Positions 37,501 to 44,205 of a stretch of DNA of 64,000 bases are shown in pieces. The stretch comes from Candidatus Zhuqueibacterota bacterium (GTDB lineage: Bacteria > Zhuqueibacterota > Zhuqueibacteria > Oceanimicrobiales > Oceanimicrobiaceae). Positions within the stretch are counted from its first letter, which is position 1; each line of letters begins with the position of its first letter. The DNA lies in NCBI GenBank assembly GCA_029261995.1, contig JAJDAF010000050.1:279152-343151 (forward strand), given 5' to 3'. Below the pieces are notes generated by a model. It was given only the letters and a program-made list of their open reading frames with translations. It was not told the origin of the DNA and did not search any database. The translations under genes were made by a program, and so were the position numbers.

Positions 37501-39558
37501 CCGCCTCAGGTCACGTCATTCAGTCCCGCGAACGGCCTGGTGGGGACGGAAGTCACCATCACCGGATCCGGGTTTTCATCGGGGGCCACGGATACGCCTG
37601 GTCCAATCCAGATATTGCCGCTGGGCAACTCCATCACGAGGGGCGTAACAGGCTCAACCGACAATGCAGGCTGGCGCAACGACCTGGCCGAGCTGTTGGA
37701 CAATGCCGGTATCAATTATGATTTCGTCGGTAGCCTGCAGCATGGTACCGGTTTTGACAACGAACACGAGGGCCACAACGGCTACTGGGCAGACGAAGTG
37801 CTTGCTGAACTCGCCGGGTGGCTCAATAGCAATCCACCCGACATGGTGCTGTTTCACATCGGCACCAACGACATCTCATCGAGTCAATCAAACAGCAGCA
37901 CGGTCTCTGAGATCGGTCAGAACCTGGATGTTATTCGGGATTTCGATCCAAATATAATCACGATTCTGGCCGGGATTATTCCGCGCACGGACAACAAGGA
38001 TGCGACAACCACCGACTTGGTCGGAAGAATTGAGGGTCTAGTCACGCAGCGGCAGGCGGCAGGCGAGCGCGTCTTCTATGTCGATATGAACGGCGCCTTC
38101 AAGGCAAGCTCCAGTTGGGCGACCGACTATTATCCATCTGGCGATAGTGTGCATCCCAATGACACAGGCTACGGGGTCATGGCCGGTGTCTGGCTTGGCG
38201 GCATCATGGATGCGTTGACACAGAGCAGTGACATAACAGTCGCCTTCAACGGCATTGCATCTTCCCAGGTTCTTATCGATTCAGATTCTCAACTCCGAGC
38301 AGTTGTGCCTGCCGGCGCCACATCTGGACCGATTGCAGTAACCGGCTCTTCCGGGAGCGGATTGAGCGCATTGGATTTCACCGTGACATCTTCCACAGTT
38401 GCCGCCCTGGAATTTACAGGCCTGCCGAGCTCCGGGTGGGCAAGCGGCAGCACCCATGCCCTCACGTGGAACACGCTTGGCAACGTCGATCAGGTCAGGC
38501 TGGAATATTCGACAGATGGCGGAACAAGCTGGAAAGCCCTCGTCGAGCGAGTGCAGAACAAAGGTCACTTTCCCTGGACAACTCCGGAGTCTCCAACACG
38601 CGACCTGGTTGTTCGGATTTCAGACGCCGAGCATGGCGAACAACACGGCGTTAGCGAGATGAAGCTGAACATCGCGGCCGCCGTCAGGCCGGAGTTTGCA
38701 AATTTGGACGAAATCAGGCAAGCGCTCTTTGCGAAGAGGGATGAACACGCGCTTGCGAGCCGCGCAGATCTTGACAACAGCGGCGCCGTGGATGTAGTAG
38801 ATTTTGTGAACCTGCTCGATCTGGACAATCGCGGGTTGAGGAAGCTTGGGGCTGGTCAAGAAACAGGGCAGAAACAGGATGGCGATCTGGCGGTGGAGGT
38901 GGTTGCAGCAAAGCCCGCAAGTGGGCTCCTTGAAATTCCGGTCAAGTTCAAGAGCGACACGCCGATTCGCGCTTTTCAACTCGCAATTGGATTCAACCCC
39001 GACGTCCTGGAGTTCAATAGTCCGCTCCCGGCTCGCAACGATTTCGGCATGCGGCTGGAGTTTTTTGTGTCTGACGGCATAATTAAGGTCATCGGCTATC
39101 TTGAGAAGGAGAACGGCGCAATCGACGCTACCGGAGATATTCTCAGTTTGCGTGCGAAGATAGTGGGCAATCCAGAGCAGGCTCCCGAAGTTCGCTTGCA
39201 GGAGGCGCTTTTTGTGTCAAGAGAACGTCTGGCCTTCGGCAGCGGCAGCGTCATCCGTACTGAGCCGGTCCGCCTGCCAACGGAGTTTGCTTTGTCGCAG
39301 AACTATCCGAATCCGTTCAACCCGAGCACCAACATCCACTTCAGTTTGCCACAGCGTAGCAATGTTGAAGTAAAGGTTTTCAACTTGCGCGGCGAGTTAG
39401 TCAAAACGCTGATTAGCGAAGAGCGGGAGCCGGGCCGCCACCAGTTGGTATGGAGCGGGAGCAATGACTCCGGCGTTCCGGTGGCCTCCGGTATCTACAT
39501 CTATCGCATCAAAGCCGGCAAATGGAAAGATGCAAAGAGGATGACGTTGGTCAAATAA
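31597..39558 (+). CDS. Giant exported FG-GAP/ASPIC protein with SGNH hydrolase nested in an IPT domain, dockerin- and cohesin-like segments
   Basis: The ATG at 31597 gives a signal peptide (MKLRHFFALTVCFLVPPALS) and 2653 residues. Order: FG-GAP repeats (25-405), ASPIC/UnbV (405-490), IPT (495-578), DNRLRE/Big_9 blocks (580-1725), IPT (1740-1822), a galactose-binding-like beta domain (1827-1967), an IPT split by an SGNH hydrolase (1969-2265), a Kre9-like domain (2268-2360), a dockerin-like EF-hand (about 2390), a cohesin-like domain (2430-2555), sorting domain with NYPNPFN (2560-2653). SGNH residues are present: Ser2012 in GNSIT, Asn2091 in IGTND, Asp2183 and His2186 in DSVHP. The hydrolase probably de-esterifies a carbohydrate or lipid outside the cell; the substrate is unknown. 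The FG-GAP/ASPIC part is paralogous to that of the preceding gene. Confidence 0.85.
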   Translation: MKLRHFFALTVCFLVPPALSQAQGTLSFSDITTSAGTGGPVGSGNTGGHAAVWADVDGDGLPDLYITMLFDDPMSDLFFRNLGGNQFADEATARNIDDADGGSHGATFADLDNDGDLDLVNGTTGLLGTNPVPEHNNIYRNDGSGVFTDVTSGTDITDPKLPTRGVVAFDMDGDGDLDLLAITNFEGSDDPSGERNELYRNNGGLDFTRITSGAVHSAPAGQGATDTDFDNDGDIDIIAGNRTGDLNILRNNGSGAFTMVDPGAIGISHRGREGATMGDVNNDGWLDILLSDFNNSGNFEIEHLYVNDGDGTFTFRQTFTHTEGYMGAFGDLDNDGDLDIVFAGDDECYLNDGSGNFSAGPAVPSTGISDPRAISFADIDNDGDLDFAFADKRARNRLMRNNLDSGNWLKLNLISPQGQAGAFGAKVRIYPTGDLGGNLLAFREARSSNGYLGENSQVVHVGLGANSEVDVEVLFLDGSVSVRSGVAANQTITVDGALSGSEPVITSFSPLFGPVATEVTLTGGNFAGATSLDFNGTPTTFTIDSDTQIRADVPAGAATGRIRATSPAGIGLSASDFTVTDGSTLTLTPTDDGQVKISSPGTNYGGKSTMKLGSGIFNSYVKFNVTGLSGAVAQAVVRLQVASGEFDGGDRGGSIHLVSNNFDGTSIEWNEGQLNAGNAPVIEDNALDELAEVLTNEVVDFDVTPAVTANGVLSFAIKGLSGNQVKYYTKEGIAPPQLIITPGSGGATNIPPVAINDAATTPAGTPVVIDVAANDTDANGTIDLTTVTVGAAAAHGVTDVNGSTGEVTYQPDSGFTGTDQFGYTVDDDAGDTSNEATVTITVTGNSGGSTFTFAPSDDGQVKLTETGKNYGSKSSAKIESGKFASYFKFDASTVSGTITSVKLRLAVSTNSSDGGDHGGEIYLVSNDFKGTTSPWNEGSLNAGNAPEILGSSLAVVAAVTPGQVVEVSLPGALSQPGVVSFGISNPLTDLVKYYTSEGTTPPQLIVTTGSGQGNQPPVAQDDQISTPEGISTVIQVLANDSDADGTIDPGSVTITNQPAHGSTLVNPLSGLVTYQPDPGFSGRDLFNYTVDDNDGASSSAATVTVTVTTGENNQPPVATHDEATTLQGNPVVIDVLNNDTDADGSLVASSVTLVSVADNGTTTVNSTSGAITYTPSAAFTGNDGFSYTVADDDGAVSNSAAVQVTVTPNSGSGQTLTFNPTHDGQVKLTEPDKNYGSKSTTKIEAGKFRSYFKFAISGISGIVQTATLRLQVTPDNSDGGQHGGDIFKTSNDFKDSGTPWTQDILTSGNAPVPQGSALDGVAEVAPSQFVDFDVTADVSGNGAHSFVIVNNTGNQVKYFTREGTFPPQLIVTTGDGGPANEAPVAVADAGTTDEDQAIILPLLANDSDSDGTLDPATVTIETSPQNGNVTINSGSGQANYTPNTNFFGTDAFSYTVRDDDGDLSNTADVSITVQSVNDAPSAADDATQVSPGVAAVIAVTENDADVDGSIDPTTVTVVDLPSAGSTSVNPFSGLVTYTPGSSFSGTDTFTYTVDDNLGLTSNLAIVSLSEENTGGGSTTFTFEATEDNQVKLTEPNNNYGAKGSMKIEAGKFESYLKFDVAGLNGAVTSVKLRLYVGDASSDGGTLYRVSNNYTGTSTPWDDDILTANNAPQVVSGPLADLGQVILGEIIEITVPGAVTVDGVYSFVIKDGSSNQAKYATHETPGEAPELVVVTNGSPPATPQVTSFTPASGQVGQEVTVVGQNFQGTSTVEFGGVQSSFVVDSDTQIRATVPSGAVTGKIKVTNFGVSGESSTAFTVEQPPVTGDMEIVINADDEFDLYVNGVFAGSNAEWNIAKNYTAPLRSGDNVIAVLGKNDGGSAGLIAEVRVDGQVVMVSDGGWRLALSETPGWQDVTFDDSGWGNADDLGKYGAAPWNKNIQSFPNTSDAHWIWDNGIPDRVYLRGSFRMGPPQVTSFSPANGLVGTEVTITGSGFSSGATDTPGPIQILPLGNSITRGVTGSTDNAGWRNDLAELLDNAGINYDFVGSLQHGTGFDNEHEGHNGYWADEVLAELAGWLNSNPPDMVLFHIGTNDISSSQSNSSTVSEIGQNLDVIRDFDPNIITILAGIIPRTDNKDATTTDLVGRIEGLVTQRQAAGERVFYVDMNGAFKASSSWATDYYPSGDSVHPNDTGYGVMAGVWLGGIMDALTQSSDITVAFNGIASSQVLIDSDSQLRAVVPAGATSGPIAVTGSSGSGLSALDFTVTSSTVAALEFTGLPSSGWASGSTHALTWNTLGNVDQVRLEYSTDGGTSWKALVERVQNKGHFPWTTPESPTRDLVVRISDAEHGEQHGVSEMKLNIAAAVRPEFANLDEIRQALFAKRDEHALASRADLDNSGAVDVVDFVNLLDLDNRGLRKLGAGQETGQKQDGDLAVEVVAAKPASGLLEIPVKFKSDTPIRAFQLAIGFNPDVLEFNSPLPARNDFGMRLEFFVSDGIIKVIGYLEKENGAIDATGDILSLRAKIVGNPEQAPEVRLQEALFVSRERLAFGSGSVIRTEPVRLPTEFALSQNYPNPFNPSTNIHFSLPQRSNVEVKVFNLRGELVKTLISEEREPGRHQLVWSGSNDSGVPVASGIYIYRIKAGKWKDAKRMTLVK
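33352..36790 (+). repeat. Tandem DNRLRE / Big_9 repeat block
   Basis: Four DNRLRE domains share a DDGQVK-like motif with anchor codons at about 33370, 34168, 35263 and 36355. Steps are roughly 798, 1095 and 1092 bp. One Big_9 (cadherin-like, QPDSGFTGTDQFGYTVDD type) follows the first DNRLRE and two follow the second and third. The near-equal last two steps point to duplication of a DNRLRE-Big_9-Big_9 unit. Confidence 0.75.
37603..38232 (+). other. SGNH/GDSL hydrolase domain inserted in an IPT/TIG domain
   Basis: The IPT domain starts at 37501 (PPQVTSFSPANGLVGTEVTI), breaks off after GSGFSSGATD, and resumes at 38233 with ITVAFNG...IDSDSQLRAVVPAG. The insert of about 210 residues carries blocks I (GNSIT), II (HNGYW), III (GTND) and V (DSVHP) in SGNH order. 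The insertion point is the loop where neighbouring IPT copies read straight through (for example GNFAGATSLDFNG near 33175). Confidence 0.8.
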
Positions 39559-39936
39559 TCAATCCGACGATCTTGCGCGGGCTCTCAGCCTGTGCAAGGC
39601 TGGCGTGCTGTGTTTTCAGCACTCAGGATGCGCCGAATTCGGGAAGATGAAGTCAAGTTGACTTCCATCCGAGAATCCGGCGTTTTGGTTTCTGCCCGGG
39701 CCGACCTCAGGCGCCTATTTCCCCGGCTGTGCCGCCTCTGCTTCCAAAAAATAATTTGACTTTGATCCGAATATTGTTAAATACGTACATGTCAGAAATA
39801 CCTGCCTATTTGAGTATCAGCCAGCATTGAAAATTTGACTAATTCAACTGTATCCGACCAAACACAAAGCCATTCTCGGGCACGCTAGTTTGATGCTTGA
39901 TGCGTGACGGCCCGCCATTTAATCAGAGGGATTGCT
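39559..39936 (+). other. Intergenic region upstream of the nhaD-nuo unit
   Basis: These 378 bases hold no supported gene. A near-identical 15-mer, TTGACTTCCATCCGA at 39658 and TTGACTTTGATCCGA at 39756, recurs 98 bp apart, with a looser third copy (TTTGACT...ATCCGA) from 39834. TTGACT at 39756 followed after 16 bp by TAAATA is a weak promoter candidate. A six-base-pair hairpin (GTGCTG/CAGCAC) lies at about 39606-39622, without a T run. Confidence 0.4.
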
Positions 39937-41454
39937 ATGCGAAAATCTACACTGCTGCTCGTCGTCGTTTTCTTGTTGTGTGCTCTGGGTCCGGTCGGCG
40001 CGGCCGGCTTTGAGGGTGGAGAAGGCCACGGCGATCTCGGTGCAGAGTTGCCGCTTTGGAGCGTCGTGCCATTCGTCGGCATCTTGCTCTCCATCGCAAT
40101 CTTTCCGCTGGTCTCCGAAGATTTCTGGCATCACCATTTTGACAAAGTTTCGCTGTTTTGGGCACTCCTGTTCGCTGTGCCGTTCATTTTTGCCTACCAG
40201 ACGGGTGCAGTCCATTCCATATTGCACACCTACCTGCTCGAGTACTTTCCCTTCATCATCCTATTGTGGGCGCTTTACACAATTTCGGGGGGTATTCTGA
40301 TTGAAGGCGCCCCGGTCGGCGTTCCGATGAACAACTTCATATTGCTTCTTATCGGCACGGCGCTGGCCTCGTGGATTGGCACAACCGGAGCCGCCATGGT
40401 GTTGATTCGTCCATTGCTCAGGATGAACAAGTACCGCAAGTCGAAGGTGCATCTCGTCGTCTTCTTCATCTTTCTGGTAGCTAACGTTGGCGGCTCGCTG
40501 ACCCCGTTGGGCGATCCGCCGCTGTTCCTTGGATTTCTTGCGGGCGTTGACTTCTTCTGGACGTTTCAACTCCTCCCGCAAATGCTGCTTGTCGCGGGAA
40601 GCCTGCTGCTCACCTTCCTTATCTGGGACACCTACATGTTCCGCAAAGAAGGCTGGCACGAGAAGATGCATTTGAAGGACACGCATTTTGATGCCCCTGA
40701 CGATCTTATCGACGATATTATTGTTGAGGAAGAGGTGGAGATTACGCACCCGGCGACACAGAAGGTGCAAACAAAAACCTACACCATGACCATTCACGGC
40801 ATGTTCAACCTGCTTTTCCTTGGCGGCGTTATCGGTGGCGTGCTGTTCAGCGGCAAGGTTCATCTGGGTGGTGTCACCATATTTGGGATTCACATGGCAG
40901 TAGAGAATATACTGCGCGACATCTTCCTGATTGGTATGGGACTGCTTTCGTTGAAATTGACCCCAAAAGCGTATCGGGATGGCAACGAGTTCAACTGGTT
41001 TCCGATTAAGGAAGTCGCGATATTGTTCGCCGGCATCTTTGTCACGATTATTCCTGCCTTGGCCATGCTCAAAGCCGGTGAAGCTGGCGCCTTGAATTTC
41101 GTCATAGAGTTTACCAAAGCGCCGGTGCACTACTTCTGGACCACGGGCATACTTTCCAGCTTCCTGGACAACGCCCCGACCTATCTGGTCTTCTTCAACA
41201 CGGCCTTGGGGCAGGCTGGTGAGACCGTTGACTGGCTGATGACTGATGGTGCGGTTTTCCTGAGGGCGATTAGTTGCGGTGCGGTGTTCTTCGGCGCCAT
41301 GACCTACATCGGAAATGCACCGAATTTCATGGTGAAATCAATCTCCGAACAGTCTGGCGTCAAGATGCCGAGTTTCTTCGGCTTCATGGGGTATTCGCTG
41401 CTCATCCTCGTGCCACTGTTCATTGTTACGACTCTGGTCTTCTTTTTATCATGA
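39937..41454 (+). CDS. nhaD: NhaD-type Na+/H+ antiporter (ion transporter superfamily)
   Basis: This 505-residue membrane protein has about a dozen hydrophobic segments. The ATG at 39937 is preferred over a GTG at 39904 because CAGAGGG lies 7 bases upstream and the N-terminus MRKSTLLLVVVFLLCALGPV is a signal-like first segment. Motifs typical of this sodium:proton antiporter / CitMHS-like family are LWSVVPFVGILLSIAIFP, NVGGSLTPLGDPPLFLGF and SFLDNAPTYLVFFN. An acidic cytosolic loop lies near 246-290 (DDLIDDIIVEEEVE). Exchange of Na+ for H+ across the inner membrane is expected from the family. Its stop overlaps the nuoJ start (ATGA at 41451), so the two genes are probably translationally coupled. 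The specific NhaD label is less sure than the superfamily. Confidence 0.8.
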   Translation: MRKSTLLLVVVFLLCALGPVGAAGFEGGEGHGDLGAELPLWSVVPFVGILLSIAIFPLVSEDFWHHHFDKVSLFWALLFAVPFIFAYQTGAVHSILHTYLLEYFPFIILLWALYTISGGILIEGAPVGVPMNNFILLLIGTALASWIGTTGAAMVLIRPLLRMNKYRKSKVHLVVFFIFLVANVGGSLTPLGDPPLFLGFLAGVDFFWTFQLLPQMLLVAGSLLLTFLIWDTYMFRKEGWHEKMHLKDTHFDAPDDLIDDIIVEEEVEITHPATQKVQTKTYTMTIHGMFNLLFLGGVIGGVLFSGKVHLGGVTIFGIHMAVENILRDIFLIGMGLLSLKLTPKAYRDGNEFNWFPIKEVAILFAGIFVTIIPALAMLKAGEAGALNFVIEFTKAPVHYFWTTGILSSFLDNAPTYLVFFNTALGQAGETVDWLMTDGAVFLRAISCGAVFFGAMTYIGNAPNFMVKSISEQSGVKMPSFFGFMGYSLLILVPLFIVTTLVFFLS

Positions 41455-41960
41455 CGCTTGTTCTATTCTTTCTGTTCGCGGCGCTTGCCGTCGGAGCCGC
41501 GGTCATGGTGGTTGCGCATCGCAATCCCATTTACAGCGCCCTGTTTCTGATTATCACTCTGTTTGCGCTGGCCGGACTTTATGTGCTGCTGCAAGCGCCG
41601 TTTATCGCGGCGATTCACGTCATCGTTTATGCTGGCGCTATCATGGTTCTTTTCCTGTTTGTCGTGATGTTGCTTGAACTGGACAAGCAATCTGCGGCAC
41701 GCAAAAAGAGCAAGATATTTACCGGAATTAGCCTGGTCGCCGCGGGCATACTGGTGGTCGAACTGGCCATTTTTATCACGGCGGGTGAGTTTGACTCAGC
41801 CCCGGCTACCGCGCTCGAACCTGTTGCGGCCGGGGATACGCAATCAATTGGCCTGCTTCTGTTCACGAAGTATCTGTTTCCGTTTGAAGTCGCTTCTGTA
41901 TTGCTGTTGTCCGCGATCATAGGTGCTGTGGTGCTTGCAAAACTGAAACTCAGGACATGA
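41451..41960 (+). CDS. nuoJ: NADH-quinone oxidoreductase subunit J
   Basis: The 169-residue protein has five hydrophobic segments, as expected for NuoJ/ND6 of the complex I membrane arm. The segment [20 protein letters not shown] and the following [20 protein letters not shown], which includes the pi-bulge helix region, match the family. The start is the ATG at 41451 inside the ATGA overlap with the antiporter gene; an earlier in-frame start at 41274 only reads through the antiporter in another frame. The end overlaps nuoK by four bases. Confidence 0.93.
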   Translation: MTLVLFFLFAALAVGAAVMVVAHRNPIYSALFLIITLFALAGLYVLLQAPFIAAIHVIVYAGAIMVLFLFVVMLLELDKQSAARKKSKIFTGISLVAAGILVVELAIFITAGEFDSAPATALEPVAAGDTQSIGLLLFTKYLFPFEVASVLLLSAIIGAVVLAKLKLRT

Positions 41961-42262
41961 TTGTTCCGACATCCTATTATTTGCTGCTTGGCGGCATCTT
42001 ATTTGTCATCGGCGTCGTCGGAGTTTTGAGCCGGCGCGATGCCATCGTTATTCTGATGTCGATCGAACTCATGCTCAACGCAGTCAATCTAACCTTCATC
42101 GCCTTCTCCCGCCACTTGAATTTATTGGACGGACAGATTTTTGTTTTCTTCGTCATGGTTGTCGCCGCGGCAGAAGTCGCCGTTGGTCTGGCGCTCATCG
42201 TTGCACTCTTCAGGACGAGAGAATCTGTCTACGTCGATGAGATTAATCTCATGAAGTGGTAA
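41957..42262 (+). CDS. nuoK: NADH-quinone oxidoreductase subunit K
   Basis: The 101-residue protein has three transmembrane helices, the normal NuoK/ND4L size. It keeps the acidic residues of the proton path in [13 protein letters not shown] and [18 protein letters not shown]. It overlaps nuoJ through ATGA and precedes nuoL by 17 bp. Its role is proton translocation in the complex I membrane arm. Confidence 0.95.
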   Translation: MIVPTSYYLLLGGILFVIGVVGVLSRRDAIVILMSIELMLNAVNLTFIAFSRHLNLLDGQIFVFFVMVVAAAEVAVGLALIVALFRTRESVYVDEINLMKW

Positions 42263-42279
42263 GTCGGTACTCAGAAAAG

Positions 42280-44205
42280 ATGATAGACCTGATCTGGCTC
42301 ATCCCGTTTTTCCCATTTCTAGGGTTTCTAGTCAACGGACTTCTGGGCTCGAAGCTGTCTGAGAAGCAGATTGGCGGCATTGGTTCGATGGCCATCGGAC
42401 TGGCATTTGCGGCTTGTGTGGCGCTTTTGGTTCAGTTCATCGAGCTGCCGCAAGACGCCAGATTTCGAGTGCAGCAGCTCTACACCTGGATTGAGACGGG
42501 TGACCTCAAGGTCGAAGTCAGCTTTCTCGTCGATAGCTTGACAATGGTCATGCTGCTTGTCGTTACGGGTGTTGGGACGCTCATCCACATCTACTCAATT
42601 GGCTACATGCACGGCGACCGCGGTTTTGCGCGCTACTTTGCTTTTCTGAACCTGTTCACCTTCGCTATGCTCATTCTGGTTCTGGCAGATAATTTTCTGC
42701 TGTTGTTTGTCGGCTGGGAAGGTGTCGGGCTTTGTTCCTACCTGCTCATCGGTTTCTGGTTTGAAAACAAAGATTACGCTTACGCCGGACGCAAAGCGTT
42801 TGTTGTAAACCGGGTTGGCGACTTCGGGTTTTTGCTAGCCATGTTCTTGATCTTCCAGAATTTCGAGACCCTTGATTTTCATCGGGTTTTCAGCCAGGCG
42901 CAAGCTGTGTTGATCGGAGATGGGGCCGTCGTGGCTACCGCAATTTGCCTTTTGTTGTTCCTGGGAGCCGCGGGCAAGTCAGCACAGATTCCGCTCTATG
43001 TCTGGCTGCCGGATGCCATGGCCGGCCCGACGCCGGTTTCGGCGTTGATCCACGCGGCTACCATGGTGACCGCCGGTGTCTATATGGTGGCGCGCTGTCA
43101 CGCTCTTTTTCTGCACTCTGCGTTTGCCATGAATGTCGTCGCCGTCGTCGGGTTGGCCACCGCGTTTCTCGCTGCAACCATTGCTCTCGTAAACACGGAC
43201 ATCAAGCGGGTGTTGGCCTATTCGACCATTAGCCAACTCGGCTACATGTTCATGGCCTGTGGCGTTGGCGCTTTTGGAGCGGGAATCTTTCATTTGACCA
43301 CGCACGCCTACTTCAAGGCACTGCTCTTTCTCAGCGCAGGCAGTGTCATGCATGCCATGAGTAACGAAACGGATATGGCGAAAATGGGCGGTCTTAAGCA
43401 TCGATTGCCGGTGACGTTTAAGCTTATGATGGTCGGGGCGCTGGCCCTCGCCGGTGTGCCGGGCTTGTCAGGCTTCTTTTCCAAAGATGAGATTTTGTGG
43501 AAGGTGGTGGCGAGCCCCTTAGGAGGATACAAATTCTGGTTTGTGGGCGCGCTGGTGGCCGGAGTGACTGCGTTCTATGCGTTCAGGCTCATCTACATGA
43601 CTTTTTACGGAGAGTCGCGGGTGCCAAAGGAAATAGCCGCAAAGGTTCATGAGTCACCCAAAATCATGACGGCGCCGCTTGGGATATTGGCGTTCCTTTC
43701 GATCGTGGGCGGTCTCGTTGGTATTCCACACGTGTTTAACCAGATGGAGCGCTTCCTCGAACCGGTTTTCGTTCGTTACGTCACAACGGACATTTTCGAG
43801 GCCAGCCAGGAGTTGGTTTCGCTGGAAGTCTGGTTCATGGTGGTCTCGGGACTGATTGCCTTGCTCGGCATCGGCGCCGCGTACTGGTTCTATATCGCGC
43901 GTCCCGGCATTTCGGCGGAAATCGCCACCAGCCTCAAGGCGGTGCGAACCTTTCTGCATCGCAAGTGGTACATCGATGAGCTTTACGATTTGCTGGTCGT
44001 CAAGCCGTTGAATCTTATTTCGGAGGTTGTCCTTTGGCGCTGGGTTGATGTCAAGTTCATCGATGGTTTTGTCAATCAGTTGGCCCAAAACATAGGACGG
44101 GGGAGTGAGCGCCTGCGACGTGTGCAAACCGGTTTGGTGCAGCACTACGCGCTGGCAATCGTCATCGGTGTGGTGGTCCTGATTAGTTTTTTTATGGTGA
44201 AGTAG
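42280..44205 (+). CDS. nuoL: NADH-quinone oxidoreductase subunit L
   Basis: The 641-residue antiporter-like subunit starts at the ATG at 42280 (MIDLIWLIPFFPFLG); a GTG at 42256 would overlap nuoK. Family motifs are GWEGVGLCSYLLIGFW and WLPDAMAGPTPVSALIHAAT, with the Lys/Glu proton-path residues in normal context. The C-terminal part (HRKWYIDELYDLLVVKPL) corresponds to the long lateral helix and final helix of NuoL. It ends directly against nuoM. Confidence 0.95.
   Translation: MIDLIWLIPFFPFLGFLVNGLLGSKLSEKQIGGIGSMAIGLAFAACVALLVQFIELPQDARFRVQQLYTWIETGDLKVEVSFLVDSLTMVMLLVVTGVGTLIHIYSIGYMHGDRGFARYFAFLNLFTFAMLILVLADNFLLLFVGWEGVGLCSYLLIGFWFENKDYAYAGRKAFVVNRVGDFGFLLAMFLIFQNFETLDFHRVFSQAQAVLIGDGAVVATAICLLLFLGAAGKSAQIPLYVWLPDAMAGPTPVSALIHAATMVTAGVYMVARCHALFLHSAFAMNVVAVVGLATAFLAATIALVNTDIKRVLAYSTISQLGYMFMACGVGAFGAGIFHLTTHAYFKALLFLSAGSVMHAMSNETDMAKMGGLKHRLPVTFKLMMVGALALAGVPGLSGFFSKDEILWKVVASPLGGYKFWFVGALVAGVTAFYAFRLIYMTFYGESRVPKEIAAKVHESPKIMTAPLGILAFLSIVGGLVGIPHVFNQMERFLEPVFVRYVTTDIFEASQELVSLEVWFMVVSGLIALLGIGAAYWFYIARPGISAEIATSLKAVRTFLHRKWYIDELYDLLVVKPLNLISEVVLWRWVDVKFIDGFVNQLAQNIGRGSERLRRVQTGLVQHYALAIVIGVVVLISFFMVK

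Noticed and set aside
40261-41130. Long minus-strand open frame of 289 codons
   Set aside because: It lies wholly inside the antiporter gene on the other strand; composition is a mirror of the membrane protein and no family is recognisable.
41274-41450. Upstream extension of nuoJ by 59 codons
   Set aside because: It overlaps the antiporter coding sequence in another frame and does not resemble NuoJ; the ATG at 41451 fits the family.
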